A DNA stretch of 64,000 bases from Paenibacillus silagei (GCF_017874735.1 NZ_JAGGLV010000006.1:62001-126000), one strand, 5' to 3'. Shown: positions 34,857 through 43,702, counted from the stretch's first letter. Made by a program: numbers and translations. The notes: a model not told the origin generated them from the letters alone.

Positions 34857-35885
34857 TCACAGCTTCTCACTGACTGCCCCGTTCGCTGCAATCTTCGCAT
34901 TGAAGGAGAGCTGGTTCAGCTTCTTGATGGTTTCTTTATTGTAGGCATCCCCCATGAAATTCGGCTGGCCGCCAATGATTTTGACCGGTGTAATGCTGCT
35001 GGTTACCCCTGACGGGTTAATGGTGAAATTAACCAGCATGGAATGCAGGGTCTTGTCTCCGCCCCGTGTAGAACGGTTGAACACAAAGTTGCCCAGTGAA
35101 TAATAGATCGGCTTATGCTTGTAATATTCAATACCCATCAGACAATGACTGTGCGCGCCCAGGATGATATCTGCCCCGCTGTCGATCATCTGCTTGGCCA
35201 GCTTCCGCGCATACGCTTCCGGGTAATCCTTGAATTCCTGATTCCAGTGAATATAGACAACCGTATAGTCATTATCCTTGGCAGACTTCTTAATCGCACT
35301 CAGCAGCGGCTCTGCCGTATAGGCTGAGGCTGCTCCCGGGCTGTTCTTGCCTGCATACCAGGAAGGGTCAGACAGCACGCGGCTTGTACCCAGAACGGCG
35401 ATCCGCTTGCCCTTGACGGTCTTGACATACGGTTTGAAGGCTTCATCCATATTGGCACCCGCACCGGTGTGTCCAATATTGTTCTTATCCAGATGAATCA
35501 GCGTATCCAGCATCGCTGTCCGGCCGTAATCCAGAATATGGTTATTGGCTACAGTGACACCGTCGATCCCCGCTTTGCTCAATCCCGCAAGTGCCGCCGG
35601 CTTGGAGCGGAAGGCGAACGTCTTGCTGGCCGCACTCCCGCGCACGGAGACCGGAGTCTCCAAATTGGCAAAAGCAAGATCTGCCTTCTGCAGCACCGGC
35701 GCTACCTTGGCGAACGGGAAATCAACACCATATTTGGCAATCTGGTCGCCGACAAAGCCGTCCAGCAGAATATCCCCGGCAAACGTAAGGCGGATCTCCT
35801 CCTGCGGAGCAGCCCCCTGGGCACTTATACCCGCGGCAGGGACCAGCAGAAGCAGAATCATGAATATAACAGCATATCTGCGCAA
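34857..35885 (-). CDS. CapA/PgsA-like secreted metallophosphatase-fold protein
   Basis: 342 residues. Signal peptide 1-22 ending AGISAQG, then LTFAGDILLDG, FANLETPVS, ANNHILDYG and HSHCLMGIE, the metal-ligand motifs of the poly-gamma-glutamate CapA family (calcineurin-like fold). No C-terminal anchor is visible, so it is probably secreted or wall-held. Start is TTG at 35885 with AAAGGAG 10 nt upstream. No pgsBC genes are near, so a role in polyglutamate synthesis is doubtful; such orphan copies are of unknown function. Confidence 0.9.
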   Translation of the reverse strand: MRRYAVIFMILLLLVPAAGISAQGAAPQEEIRLTFAGDILLDGFVGDQIAKYGVDFPFAKVAPVLQKADLAFANLETPVSVRGSAASKTFAFRSKPAALAGLSKAGIDGVTVANNHILDYGRTAMLDTLIHLDKNNIGHTGAGANMDEAFKPYVKTVKGKRIAVLGTSRVLSDPSWYAGKNSPGAASAYTAEPLLSAIKKSAKDNDYTVVYIHWNQEFKDYPEAYARKLAKQMIDSGADIILGAHSHCLMGIEYYKHKPIYYSLGNFVFNRSTRGGDKTLHSMLVNFTINPSGVTSSITPVKIIGGQPNFMGDAYNKETIKKLNQLSFNAKIAANGAVSEKL

Positions 35886-35929
35886 AGTTCTCTAGCTCCT
35901 TTTTCTAAGTAATATAATAATGACTGTGA

Positions 35930-36394
35930 CTAGGAAATATAGAACACAACGCAGGATGCACTCGCGCTTGCCTGCTGGTAGAACTCCCGGATGGCCTGGA
36001 AATACGTATAGATATAATCAAAGAATTCATCCGCCTCATCATCATCCATCAACGGATAGATTCCTTCCTCCATCATCTGCCGGAAAGGGTAGTGTTCCCG
36101 GAGCCAGGCTTCTTCTATTCCTTCCAGCGCCTCTGCGGTTAGCTTCACCTCATCCGGTTCCAGGGCGAACACCTCGGCATCGGAAAAGTGCCCGATATAA
36201 TGACTGGTCAGAGGAACAGCAGCACCCAGAGGCGAATGATTGCCTTCCTGTCCGCCATTCAGTATATAATGCAGAGCTTGCCAGGACTTATCGATATCCA
36301 GCTTGGGTCCAATTTCGTGCAGGCTAACTTCTTCCGTCCGGATCGACTGAAGCATTTCAGCATGTACAGCCAGATAATTGCCGATCATCCCCAT
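35930..36394 (-). CDS. DUF1877 (YfbM-type) family protein
   Basis: 154 residues. Begins MGMIGNYLAV, the family's usual start, followed by LDIDKSWQALHYILNG and PLGAAV, which match the DUF1877 core; the C-terminal half is acidic and helical (MDDDEADEFFDYIYTYFQ). Cytosolic. The family has no established function. ATG at 36394 has AAGGAG upstream. Single gene. Confidence 0.85.
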   Translation of the reverse strand: MGMIGNYLAVHAEMLQSIRTEEVSLHEIGPKLDIDKSWQALHYILNGGQEGNHSPLGAAVPLTSHYIGHFSDAEVFALEPDEVKLTAEALEGIEEAWLREHYPFRQMMEEGIYPLMDDDEADEFFDYIYTYFQAIREFYQQASASASCVVFYIS

Positions 36395-36475
36395 GAGATT
36401 GTCTCCTTCTTTCTTCTGCCCTTGAAGCTATTCTACTACAATGGAAGGAAACAACCAAATGGTGGATGAACTTTG

Positions 36476-37135
36476 CTAGATTTGCGCTTTTTTAAGCACT
36501 GCCCGGAAGCAGCTCAAGCCGCCCCACTGATCTGTACGCACGGCATCTGCCGGAAGATTGAAATCCGTCTCGCCCCAATACTGGAAGCCGGCCTGCAGCA
36601 GAATCTCATTCATCCGCGGCAGGTTGACGGCCGGATGATCAAAGGTCAGCACCAGCAGTCCTTCTCCATTAAGCGTTCTATGAAACTCACGGACCGCTAG
36701 TACCGCTTCCTGCACAGACAGATGCTCCAGCACCGAGATACAAAAAACCGTATCAAAGCTCTCATCATCATAAGGCAGTGAGGTCAGATCAGCCTGGGCC
36801 AGATGCAGCCTGCTCACAGGTCCGGCCTCCACCTGGCGGGCTGCAGCTGCTCCGATATCCTCGGCAATATTCTGCATAATCGCTTCATGCGACAGAATCC
36901 GGGCATCCTTATCACAGGCATAGACCTCAGCGCTATGCTCGGCAAGATAGAATTTGAGCGGATGAGAGATCCCGCAGGCGGCATCCAGCACGACATCATG
37001 CGGTGATATGAAATGGGTACACCATTCATATTCATATGGGCGGCTCCACCAGGCTTCCGGCAAATCATAAATCAGCTTGTCACGGCGTGCATCGGTATTC
37101 ACAAAAAAACGGGAGACGTAAGGATGTGTCGGCAT
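36476..37135 (-). CDS. Class I SAM-dependent methyltransferase
   Basis: 219 residues. The SAM-binding fold is visible: VLDAACGISHPLKFYLA (motif I, Gly-poor variant), EVYACDKD (acidic residue for the ribose), QADLTSLPYDDESFDTVFCISVLEHL (motifs II-III). Cytosolic, monocistronic, with AAAGGAG upstream of ATG 37135. Substrate unknown. Confidence 0.9.
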   Translation of the reverse strand: MPTHPYVSRFFVNTDARRDKLIYDLPEAWWSRPYEYEWCTHFISPHDVVLDAACGISHPLKFYLAEHSAEVYACDKDARILSHEAIMQNIAEDIGAAAARQVEAGPVSRLHLAQADLTSLPYDDESFDTVFCISVLEHLSVQEAVLAVREFHRTLNGEGLLVLTFDHPAVNLPRMNEILLQAGFQYWGETDFNLPADAVRTDQWGGLSCFRAVLKKAQI

Positions 37136-37221
37136 GACCAGGACTCCTTTACTCGTGGGGATTTCGGTAGTCAGAGTATATTCACGAATCCGGGTTTCAT
37201 GCTATACCTGGGTTATAACCT

Positions 37222-37262
37222 GACACTGCTTATACACAAACAGGCACCATCCTCTATGGACA
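37222..37262 (-). terminator. Terminator-like hairpin after epimerase gene
   Basis: Minus strand: AACAGG pairs with CCTGTT and TCC with GGA in an interrupted stem, followed by TGTGT rather than a clean T-run. Confidence 0.45.
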
Positions 37263-37312
37263 GCACCTGTTCCGGTATGAAGAAATATTCTGATAGATAC
37301 TATTAGTTCTCT

Positions 37313-38335
37313 TTACACGTAATAGCTAAGCAGCTTCGCATCAACGCCGTGCCTGGCGATCAATCCGTCCAGCATTTTGGACCAATCCTGGTCAACTGTG
37401 CACAATTCAGGATGGGCTTCGAACCAGGCCACCGACCGCTTCACGCCTTCCGCGAATGGCAGGGTAGCCTGGAAGTCAGGCACCAGACGCTTGATTTTGC
37501 TGTTGTCGAACACACTGCTGACCGCCTGATCCCCAATCAGCCCGTCCGCCGTTCCCGCCGGAGTATTCGCAGCGATGAAATCCGTAGACATGTGTACAAC
37601 CTTCGGCTCACGGCCGGCTGACTCCCCGATGGCCGCATAGATCTGATTCCAGTTCAGTACCTCATCCGAGGTAATATGAACCGCTTCTCCAATCGCCTCC
37701 TGAAGTCCCAGCAATCCAACGAAGGCTTTGGCAAAATCCGTATTATGCGTCAATGTCCATAGAGAGGTACCATCGCCATGGATGACGAGCGGCTGGCCCT
37801 TGCGGATGCGTTCCACCAGAGACCATGGATGGCTCCAGCTGGTCAGCGCCGCCGGAATAGCTGTATCTCCGTAAGTATGGGATGGACGGACAATCGTCAC
37901 CGGGAAGCCGGTGCTCTGATACGCTTCCAGAAGCAGCTGCTCGGAGGCAATCTTATCCCGGGAATACTGCCAATAAGGGTTCACCAGCGGAGTCTCTTCG
38001 GTAATCAGATAACTACGCTGGGGCTTCTGGTAAGCGGAAGCAGAGCTGATATAGATATACTGCTGCGTCTTGCCTGTAAACAGATCAATATCTGTCTGCA
38101 CATGCTCCGGCGTAAAGGCAATCCAGTCCACAACAACATCGAAGTCATGCCCCTTCAGCGCCTCGGCTGCCTTCTCTTTGTCACGGATATCGCCCTGAAT
38201 CACCTGAGCGCCCTGAGGCACGAAGCCGCTGCGCTCTCCACGGTTGAACAGATACAGTTCTATTCCCCGTTCCACTGCCAGCCGGGAAACCGCCTGACTG
38301 ATAAGTCCCGTACCTCCGATAAATAGAACCTTCAT
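37313..38335 (-). CDS. Extended SDR NAD-dependent epimerase/dehydratase family protein
   Basis: 340 residues. Rossmann start VLFIGGTGLIS (GxxGxxG), then VIQGDIRD, and the catalytic pair YSRDK near residue 134 with Ser in YISSASAYQ. It is closest to the atypical SDRs that resemble RNA-binding CSP41 and sugar epimerases. ATG at 38335 with GGGAGG upstream. Third gene of the TetR, aldo-keto reductase, epimerase operon; 18 bp after the reductase. Confidence 0.88.
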   Translation of the reverse strand: MKVLFIGGTGLISQAVSRLAVERGIELYLFNRGERSGFVPQGAQVIQGDIRDKEKAAEALKGHDFDVVVDWIAFTPEHVQTDIDLFTGKTQQYIYISSASAYQKPQRSYLITEETPLVNPYWQYSRDKIASEQLLLEAYQSTGFPVTIVRPSHTYGDTAIPAALTSWSHPWSLVERIRKGQPLVIHGDGTSLWTLTHNTDFAKAFVGLLGLQEAIGEAVHITSDEVLNWNQIYAAIGESAGREPKVVHMSTDFIAANTPAGTADGLIGDQAVSSVFDNSKIKRLVPDFQATLPFAEGVKRSVAWFEAHPELCTVDQDWSKMLDGLIARHGVDAKLLSYYV

Positions 38336-38353
38336 CTGTATCCTCCCTCTCTC

Positions 38354-39292
38354 TTAACCGATAATTTCTTCAATTCGGGCCAGTATATCCTCATTCAGCT
38401 CAATGCCGGAAGCCTTTACATTCTCCTCCACCTGCTCCGGGCGGCTCGCGCCGACCAGGGCACTGGATACATTCGGCTGGCGCAGAATCCAGGCCAGTGC
38501 CAGATTGCCTACAGAGATATCCAGTTCAGCGGCAACCTTGCCCAGCTCCTGAACCTTCGTAAGCTTCTCCTCCGTAATTCCTTTGCGCATCCAGTCGAGC
38601 CGGGCAGCCCGGCTGTCTGCCGGAATCTCGGAGACTGAGCTGTATTTGCCGGTCAGCAGGCCTTGAGCGAGCGGAGAGAACACGACTTGTCCGATTCCCT
38701 TGCGCTGCCCAAGCGGGATAATCTCCTTCTCGATATAACGTTCGAACATATTATAGACCGGCTGATTGACCACGATATGATCCAGCAGATACCGGTCGGC
38801 AACCGCAAGAGCTTCGGTCATCTGTGCCGCTGTCCATTCACTGACCCCCACATAGAGCACTTTGCCCTGACGGACCAGATCATCCAGCGCCCGCAGCGTC
38901 TCCTCGATCGGGGTCTCCGGATCATACCGGTGACAATAGAGCAGATCCACGTATTCAGCGCCCAGCCGCTTCAGGCTGGCATGGCATTGCTCGGTAATAT
39001 GCTTCCGGGACAGACCGCGGTCATTGGGACCGTCGCCCATAACCCCGAACACCTTGGTCGCCAGCACGTAGGATTCGCGCGGATAGCTGCTCAGTGTAGC
39101 TCCCAGCACCTTTTCCGCCGCCCCCTTCTCATAGACATTCGCGGTATCAAAAAAATTAATGCCCAGGGAGTAAGCGGTTTCAATGGCCTTAACGGCATTG
39201 TCCTGCTCCACATATCCTCCGTAGGTCAACCAGCTTCCCAGGCTAATCTCACTGACCTTAAGTCCGGTCCCACCTAATCTGCGGTATTTCAT
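38354..39292 (-). CDS. Aldo/keto reductase
   Basis: 312 residues from ATG 39292 (AGAGG upstream); a reading from 39349 adds 19 unrelated residues. TIM-barrel with MKYRRLGGTGLKVSEISLG, catalytic Asp and Tyr in FFDTANVYEKG, Lys in VLATKVFG, His in DLLYCHRYD, and the NADPH-binding SALVGASRPEQVEEN. Resembles the Kv-beta/YghZ branch. Cytosolic, NADPH-dependent reduction of an aldehyde or ketone. Co-transcribed with the TetR gene upstream. Confidence 0.94.
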   Translation of the reverse strand: MKYRRLGGTGLKVSEISLGSWLTYGGYVEQDNAVKAIETAYSLGINFFDTANVYEKGAAEKVLGATLSSYPRESYVLATKVFGVMGDGPNDRGLSRKHITEQCHASLKRLGAEYVDLLYCHRYDPETPIEETLRALDDLVRQGKVLYVGVSEWTAAQMTEALAVADRYLLDHIVVNQPVYNMFERYIEKEIIPLGQRKGIGQVVFSPLAQGLLTGKYSSVSEIPADSRAARLDWMRKGITEEKLTKVQELGKVAAELDISVGNLALAWILRQPNVSSALVGASRPEQVEENVKASGIELNEDILARIEEIIG

Positions 39293-39358
39293 TAATCCTC
39301 TGCTCCTCTCTGAATCCGGCAGTTCCCACCAACCGGTTGCTATATGCACCTATTCATT

Positions 39359-39946
39359 CTAGAACAATTTGGTAGAAATAGAAAGCGGAGCGGACGGCGG
39401 GACCATCTGGTTACGCTCCATGAGTGCCCACAATTGCCCGGATAGCTCTGTTGCTGAATAAGGCGTTGCACGCGTAACCAGCTGTTCGATCATGCCGGTC
39501 ATTGCCACAGCCAGAAATTGCACCAGGATTCCCTTGTCCATCATCTTGTTAATGCCGCCCATATCCATCTGTTTGTCGAATCCCCGTATCAGTACCGCCT
39601 GCAGACGATTTCGGAACGCGGGAACCCCTTGGTTAGCCAGCGCCGCTGCATAGAACGAAGCATGCTCATCGAGGTAACGGAACGTATAGTGCAGAGCCGC
39701 CTCAGTAGGAAACAGCGCCTGTTCGCCGCACGGCAGACAGCTGTCAATCAGCTTGACAAAATGTGTCCTGATGCACTGGTCCAGCAGATCGTATTTGTCG
39801 GTATAATGCGAATAAACGGTGCCCCGGCTTACATTGGCCCGCTCGGCTATTTCGTTTATCGTAATTTGTTCGAAGTTCTTCTCTGCAATCAGCTGGATAA
39901 AGGCTTCAATAATAGCCTCCTGCGATTTACGTATCCTTCTATCCAT
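39359..39946 (-). CDS. TetR-family transcriptional regulator
   Basis: 195 residues. HTH at 12-58: ITINEIAERANVSRGTVYSHYTDKYDLLDQ. The C-terminal ligand domain is of the TetR_C_8-like short type. ATG at 39946 with AAGGGG upstream. First gene of an operon with a reductase and an epimerase, and divergent from the MDR gene at 40130. Likely autoregulates through the shared region and controls reactive-carbonyl or quinone stress genes, an inference from the neighbours. Confidence 0.93.
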   Translation of the reverse strand: MDRRIRKSQEAIIEAFIQLIAEKNFEQITINEIAERANVSRGTVYSHYTDKYDLLDQCIRTHFVKLIDSCLPCGEQALFPTEAALHYTFRYLDEHASFYAAALANQGVPAFRNRLQAVLIRGFDKQMDMGGINKMMDKGILVQFLAVAMTGMIEQLVTRATPYSATELSGQLWALMERNQMVPPSAPLSISTKLF

Positions 39947-39979
39947 AGATAACCCCTTCTTCGCCCCGTTCGCCTTGAA

Positions 39980-40007
39980 TTGAACACTTCAACAGATTCT
40001 GTACAAT
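39980..40007 (+). promoter_or_regulatory. Plus-strand promoter for MDR gene
   Basis: TTGAAC (39980-39985), 16-nt spacer, TACAAT (40002-40007). The dyad TTGAATTGAACACTTCAA (39975-39992, arms TTGAA/TTCAA) overlaps the -35 and could be the TetR operator. Confidence 0.55.
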
Positions 40008-40064
40008 ACTGAACACATTCCGAAATTCTAGCAATTGATGCAGCTATACCACACTGGTAGGATC

Positions 40065-40093
40065 ATTATAGTGAACGTCTACCCTTAAATCAA
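40065..40093 (-). promoter_or_regulatory. Minus-strand promoter for TetR operon
   Basis: Minus-strand TTGATT (40088-40093), 17-nt spacer, TATAAT (40065-40070). It points leftwards across the plus-strand promoter, giving a leader of about 110 nt before the TetR start. Confidence 0.6.
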
Positions 40094-40129
40094 CAGAGGT
40101 TCAAAATACACGGATCGGAGGATTCAGCT

Positions 40130-41092
40130 ATGCATGCAATTGCTATTCAGCATTATGGTAATCCCGAAGTATTCACAGAAGAGGTACTCCCTACTCCCGC
40201 TATCACCGAGACTCAGGTGCTCATTGAAATGTACGCCACAACTGTCAGTTCCGCTGACCAACTGGTGCGCTCAGGCGCATTCGAGGAGTTGATGCAGCTG
40301 CAGTTCCCCCATGTGCTGGGAGTAGAAGTAGCCGGAATAGTGAGGGCGATTGGGAAAAATGTGTCACGGCTGAAGGTGGGCGACCGCGTCATGGGGCTCT
40401 CCAGGTCCGGCGGCGGTTACGCAGACTTCTTAGCTCTGGAAGAGAACTCAGCGGTTGTTATTCCGCCTGAGCTTTCCTTTCAGGAAGCTGCCGCCCTGCC
40501 CGCCTCTGCCTTGTCTGCCTGGCAGTCCTTATTCCAGTACGGCAAGCTGCATTCCGGCCAGCGGATTCTTATTCACGCTGGCGCTGGAGGGGTAGGACAT
40601 CTTGCAGTGCAAATGGCCAAGCGGCACGGCGCCTATGTCCTGGCCACAGCACGGGAGTATAATCATGAATTTGTGCGGCAGCTTGGAGCAGATGAGGTTA
40701 TTGACTACACGAACACTGATTTCGCAGAAGCAACCGGAACAGTAGATATTGTACTGGATATGGTGAGAGAGACTTCCATTGATGCGGACACTGGAATAGG
40801 AGCAACCGAACAGAAGAACCTTCAGATTCTGCAGGACAACGGCAGGCTAATCTCCCTGGTAGACCCGATGATCACCAACCACCCCAAGGTTCGCGGAATC
40901 GAAGCCCAGTTTGCCTATATCGAGCCGAACCCAAAGGATCTGGCTTCCATTATCCAGCAAGTCCGCGAGCATAAGCTTAAGGTGCATGTGGAGGAGATTT
41001 TCCCGTTTACAATGCAGGGGATAGTAGGTGCGCATAATCATTATGAGACCCGGAAGGTTCGGGGGAAATTAGTGATTCTGAGACAGGGATAG
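40130..41092 (+). CDS. MDR-family NADPH:quinone oxidoreductase-like protein
   Basis: 320 residues. GroES-like N-domain (residues 1-120) without zinc ligands, with VLGVEVAGIVRAIG; then the NADPH-binding motif HAGAGGVGHLAVQMAKRHGAYVLATA near 148-173 and GADEVIDYTN. Typical of zinc-free quinone reductases (YhdH/QOR group). ATG at 40130 has CGGAGG 8 nt upstream. Cytosolic, monocistronic, convergent with the next TetR gene. Confidence 0.94.
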   Translation: MHAIAIQHYGNPEVFTEEVLPTPAITETQVLIEMYATTVSSADQLVRSGAFEELMQLQFPHVLGVEVAGIVRAIGKNVSRLKVGDRVMGLSRSGGGYADFLALEENSAVVIPPELSFQEAAALPASALSAWQSLFQYGKLHSGQRILIHAGAGGVGHLAVQMAKRHGAYVLATAREYNHEFVRQLGADEVIDYTNTDFAEATGTVDIVLDMVRETSIDADTGIGATEQKNLQILQDNGRLISLVDPMITNHPKVRGIEAQFAYIEPNPKDLASIIQQVREHKLKVHVEEIFPFTMQGIVGAHNHYETRKVRGKLVILRQG

Positions 41093-41114
41093 AACATTAT
41101 ACAGAAACAGACTA

Positions 41115-41711
41115 TTATGTCGCACTTGGAGTACAGATAGATTCCAGGTGAATATTCAGCACCCGGATCACACGTTGTTTATTCATCCTGTCAGGCTCCA
41201 GCATGGCATGAAGGGCCAGGCCGTCAATCAGAGCATACAGCCGTTCAGCTTCATCCCCCTTATCCAGCCCCTGCTTAAAGAGTGCGTGCTGATCCAGGTA
41301 GTCAATAATCTGCACAATCAGCGGATAGATCGCATCATTAAGCTCAACAGGCTTCTCCCCGCCAGTCTTGAGATGGAAGGTAAATGCGAACCATACCTCC
41401 ATCTCAGCCATGCTGCTGTCGTCCGTAGGGAGCAGCTCCAGCAGCACCTTCATAATCTGCTCCCGCGGAGGAAGCTCCGACTGCATAATGTCCACAATCC
41501 TCGCTGTTACGCGCTCCTTTACCAGATTCATAGCAAACTCCAGCAATTCATGCTGAGTGGAGAAATAATGGCGCAGCGCGCCCAAAGAAACACCCGCCTC
41601 GGCAGCAATATTACGCACCGTAGCCCCTTTGATTCCCTGCCGGATAATGACCCGCCAGGTGGCTTCGGCAATATTCGATTTTCGTTCGGAATGATCTACA
41701 ATTTTTGGCAT
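41115..41711 (-). CDS. TetR-family transcriptional regulator, BetI-like
   Basis: 198 residues from ATG 41711; ATG 41717 two codons earlier is equally possible, and neither has a ribosome site. HTH near 10-55: ATVRNIAAEAGVSLGALRHYFSTQHELLE; the beginning PKIVDHSERK and the C-domain resemble the BetI/RutR-type group. The -10 element of its promoter ends directly before these codons, so the mRNA may be leaderless. It is divergent from the membrane protein gene at 41835, whose promoter shares an inverted repeat. Confidence 0.9.
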   Translation of the reverse strand: MPKIVDHSERKSNIAEATWRVIIRQGIKGATVRNIAAEAGVSLGALRHYFSTQHELLEFAMNLVKERVTARIVDIMQSELPPREQIMKVLLELLPTDDSSMAEMEVWFAFTFHLKTGGEKPVELNDAIYPLIVQIIDYLDQHALFKQGLDKGDEAERLYALIDGLALHAMLEPDRMNKQRVIRVLNIHLESICTPSAT

Positions 41712-41717
41712 GCCCAT

Positions 41718-41790
41718 ATTGTAGCATACCCGAAATAATAAGCACAATTTAAATAATACGGTTGTACTATTTAAAAACCGCTGTTATACT
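41718..41790. promoter_or_regulatory. Divergent promoters with shared inverted-repeat operator
   Basis: Minus: TTGTGC (41742-41747), 18 nt, TACAAT (41718-41723). Plus: TTGTAC (41762-41767), 17 nt, TATACT (41785-41790). Between and overlapping the plus -35 and spacer is TTTAAATA-N12-TATTTAAA (41748-41775), a perfect 8-bp inverted repeat of the size TetR dimers bind. Confidence 0.72.
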
Positions 41791-41834
41791 TCGACTAGGC
41801 TATAACTACTATCAACAATAACAAGGGGTGCTAT

Positions 41835-42380
41835 ATGAATCTGGTGGCATGGGCGATTGTGACCTGTGAGGTCTTGTTCTGGGTGGTCATTCTTGCAGGC
41901 TTTACTGCGCGTTATATCTTCAAGCGTCCTACACTGGGGCTGATTTTCCTGGCGATGACTCCGGTCCTCGATATCCTACTGTTACTGATTTCCGGCGTGG
42001 ATTTGGCACGGGGCGCTACCGCTACGACAGCCCATGCGCTTGCGGCTGTGTATATTTCTGTGTCTCTTGTATTCGGTAAAAGCATGATCGCCTGGGCCGA
42101 CGAACGCTTCCGCTACTATGTTACCAAGCAAGGGACGAAGCCGGCCAAGCGTTACGGCATGGACCATGCCAAGCATTATTTCAAGGGCTGGGTGAAGCAC
42201 TTGCTCTCTTTTGTGCTCGCTGCCGGTATTCTGTATGGATTGATATTGTGGATCGACGATGCCGCCCGCACGGAGGCGCTGTTAAGTATCCTGACTGTAT
42301 GGTCCGTGGTGGTCGGCATTGACCTGATCATCACTGTTACTTATTTCATCTGGCCCAGACAGGCCAAAGGTTCGAGCTAA
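41835..42380 (+). CDS. Integral membrane protein of unknown function
   Basis: 181 residues with about five TM segments (residues 4-24, 32-52, 62-82, 118-138, 148-170) and a basic cytoplasmic loop (RYYVTKQGTKPAKRYGMDHAKHY). ATG at 41835 has AAGGGGTG upstream. Family not recognised. Its control by a divergent TetR regulator suggests an efflux or stress role, which is inference only. Confidence 0.83.
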   Translation: MNLVAWAIVTCEVLFWVVILAGFTARYIFKRPTLGLIFLAMTPVLDILLLLISGVDLARGATATTAHALAAVYISVSLVFGKSMIAWADERFRYYVTKQGTKPAKRYGMDHAKHYFKGWVKHLLSFVLAAGILYGLILWIDDAARTEALLSILTVWSVVVGIDLIITVTYFIWPRQAKGSS

Positions 42381-42412
42381 GCTCCGGCAGGAGCAGCTGG
42401 TTCATCGGAAAA

Positions 42413-42445
42413 AAGCCGGCTTATATGCCGGCTCTTATATTTTTC
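42413..42445. terminator. Bidirectional terminator overlapping a gene end
   Basis: AGCCGGC-TTATAT-GCCGGCT (42414-42433) with A/T tracts on both sides. The stop codon of the converging DUF1349 gene lies in the loop, so half of the stem is coding. Confidence 0.83.
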
Positions 42446-43026
42446 ACCGTCCGCTGTTCCAGTGAGAAGTGCTTGTAGATTCTATCCCCGCCATCGCCAG
42501 TAGGGGCCTGCGCCAATAACCCAACCTTGACTGTGTCTCCCACCGGAAGGTTAAAGAAACGCATCATGTCAAACCGTACGCCGTCGGTCGAATAATGAAA
42601 AGCAAAGGCATTCCCGGATCTGGCGGCCTGCAGCCATACCTCATTACCCTCAATATTGCAGCCGTTCGCATCATCCGAGGTCTGGTTCGTAACTACGCTG
42701 ACCACTGCGTGGGTATCAAAATCTGTCAGCTCGAAGCAAGCCTTCGCCCAGACCGACAGATCCTGCATAATCATAATGGAAGAAGAATCGTACGTGTCCC
42801 GGAAGTCATGACTTACCTTCACCCGCAGCACGAAATCCCCGGATACTTCAGTATAGAAGAAAGGCGCGTTGGTCAGACTCTCAGGCGTCAGCCCTTCTTC
42901 CGCAACCGCCCCGTTATTGCAGAAAAAATCACTGTTAGCAGTGGCCTCTATTATAATACTGTCATCCTCAAACCTGATGTTCCCCTCATTCATCCATTGG
43001 TACGCTGCGAAATCAGTCTTGGTCAT
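42421..43026 (-). CDS. DUF1349 family protein (concanavalin-like fold)
   Basis: 201 residues. TNSDFFCNNG-type start, FFYTEVSGDFVLRVKV, YDSSSIMIMQDLSVWAKACFE and SVVTNQTSDDANGCNI match the DUF1349 beta-sandwich, often named regulation-of-enolase-like. Cytosolic, no signal peptide. ATG at 43026 with TAGGAGG upstream. Function unknown. It marks the end of the normal-composition region before the AT-rich toxin-immunity block. Confidence 0.88.
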   Translation of the reverse strand: MTKTDFAAYQWMNEGNIRFEDDSIIIEATANSDFFCNNGAVAEEGLTPESLTNAPFFYTEVSGDFVLRVKVSHDFRDTYDSSSIMIMQDLSVWAKACFELTDFDTHAVVSVVTNQTSDDANGCNIEGNEVWLQAARSGNAFAFHYSTDGVRFDMMRFFNLPVGDTVKVGLLAQAPTGDGGDRIYKHFSLEQRTVKNIRAGI

Positions 43027-43127
43027 TTGGTAGTCCTCCTATTAATGGATAATTCTTATGAATTGTAAACGCATTCTCATAATATATCAAAAATACAAAT
43101 AGATCTCAAAAGTATAATCCCCCTTCA

Positions 43128-43262
43128 TCAATTTTTGCTTATATTTTCAATATCCTGCAAAACCTTCTTAGCATCCTCGGCTGCTAATTCTTGCTTTAAG
43201 GTTGTGGAGGAAATAGAGGCGATTATTGCAAAGACAGCATAAATAGGTGGATTATCATAAAA
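43128..43262 (-). pseudogene. 3' fragment of an immunity-like gene
   Basis: 44 sense codons with no start, running on in frame after the stop codon of the gene at 43263. Its last 30 residues (ISSTTLKQELAAEDAKKVLQ and on) nearly repeat the C-terminus of the gene at 43845; about 70 nt are almost identical (43136-43212 against 43861-43936). It is a recombination remnant, not an expressed gene. Confidence 0.8.
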
Positions 43263-43676
43263 TCACAAATTAATTTTCGCAAGAAAATCTTGAAGGATTT
43301 TTTTTACTGGTAGGTTAGCAGTGAGTAATAGATCGTTCACCCGTTTAAAAACCTCCTGTTTATCCAATATAATTTTTTTACTGTCTTGATCTGTATAACT
43401 CCGCAGTGTATCAATGCATATCTCGAATAATTCCTCATCATTTATAGCGAGTAAGGACAGTAGAATATTAAGTTCATATACATTGCATTCATTATCCAAG
43501 CAGTATGCTAATTTCCTCTGCCAATCTATTGGTTTACTAAGCACTTGATTAGACAATTCATCCCAATCCCTTGGATCAAAATCCGAGAGTATCTCGCTTG
43601 CAATGACACAGCCATCATCGTACCAAGAATCTACTGTTGTATCAGCACATAAAAGGTTATCTAGTTCTTTGTACAT
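43263..43676 (-). CDS. Probable orphan toxin-immunity protein
   Basis: 137 residues, all-helical, acidic, no TM. ATG at 43676 has GGAGG 7 nt upstream. Features include WYDDGCVIASEILSDFDPRDWDEL and KPIDWQRKLAYCLDN, a pattern seen in small alpha-helical immunity proteins of polymorphic toxins (Imm30-like is possible). Directly upstream lies a 25-codon fragment that looks like the tail of a toxin gene, which is the normal place for the toxin of an immunity gene. The toxin body itself is gone, so this is likely an orphan protecting against a lost or sibling toxin. Confidence 0.62.
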   Translation of the reverse strand: MYKELDNLLCADTTVDSWYDDGCVIASEILSDFDPRDWDELSNQVLSKPIDWQRKLAYCLDNECNVYELNILLSLLAINDEELFEICIDTLRSYTDQDSKKIILDKQEVFKRVNDLLLTANLPVKKILQDFLAKINL

Positions 43677-43702
43677 TTTGATGCCTCCAATTAATTTAGA
43701 GA

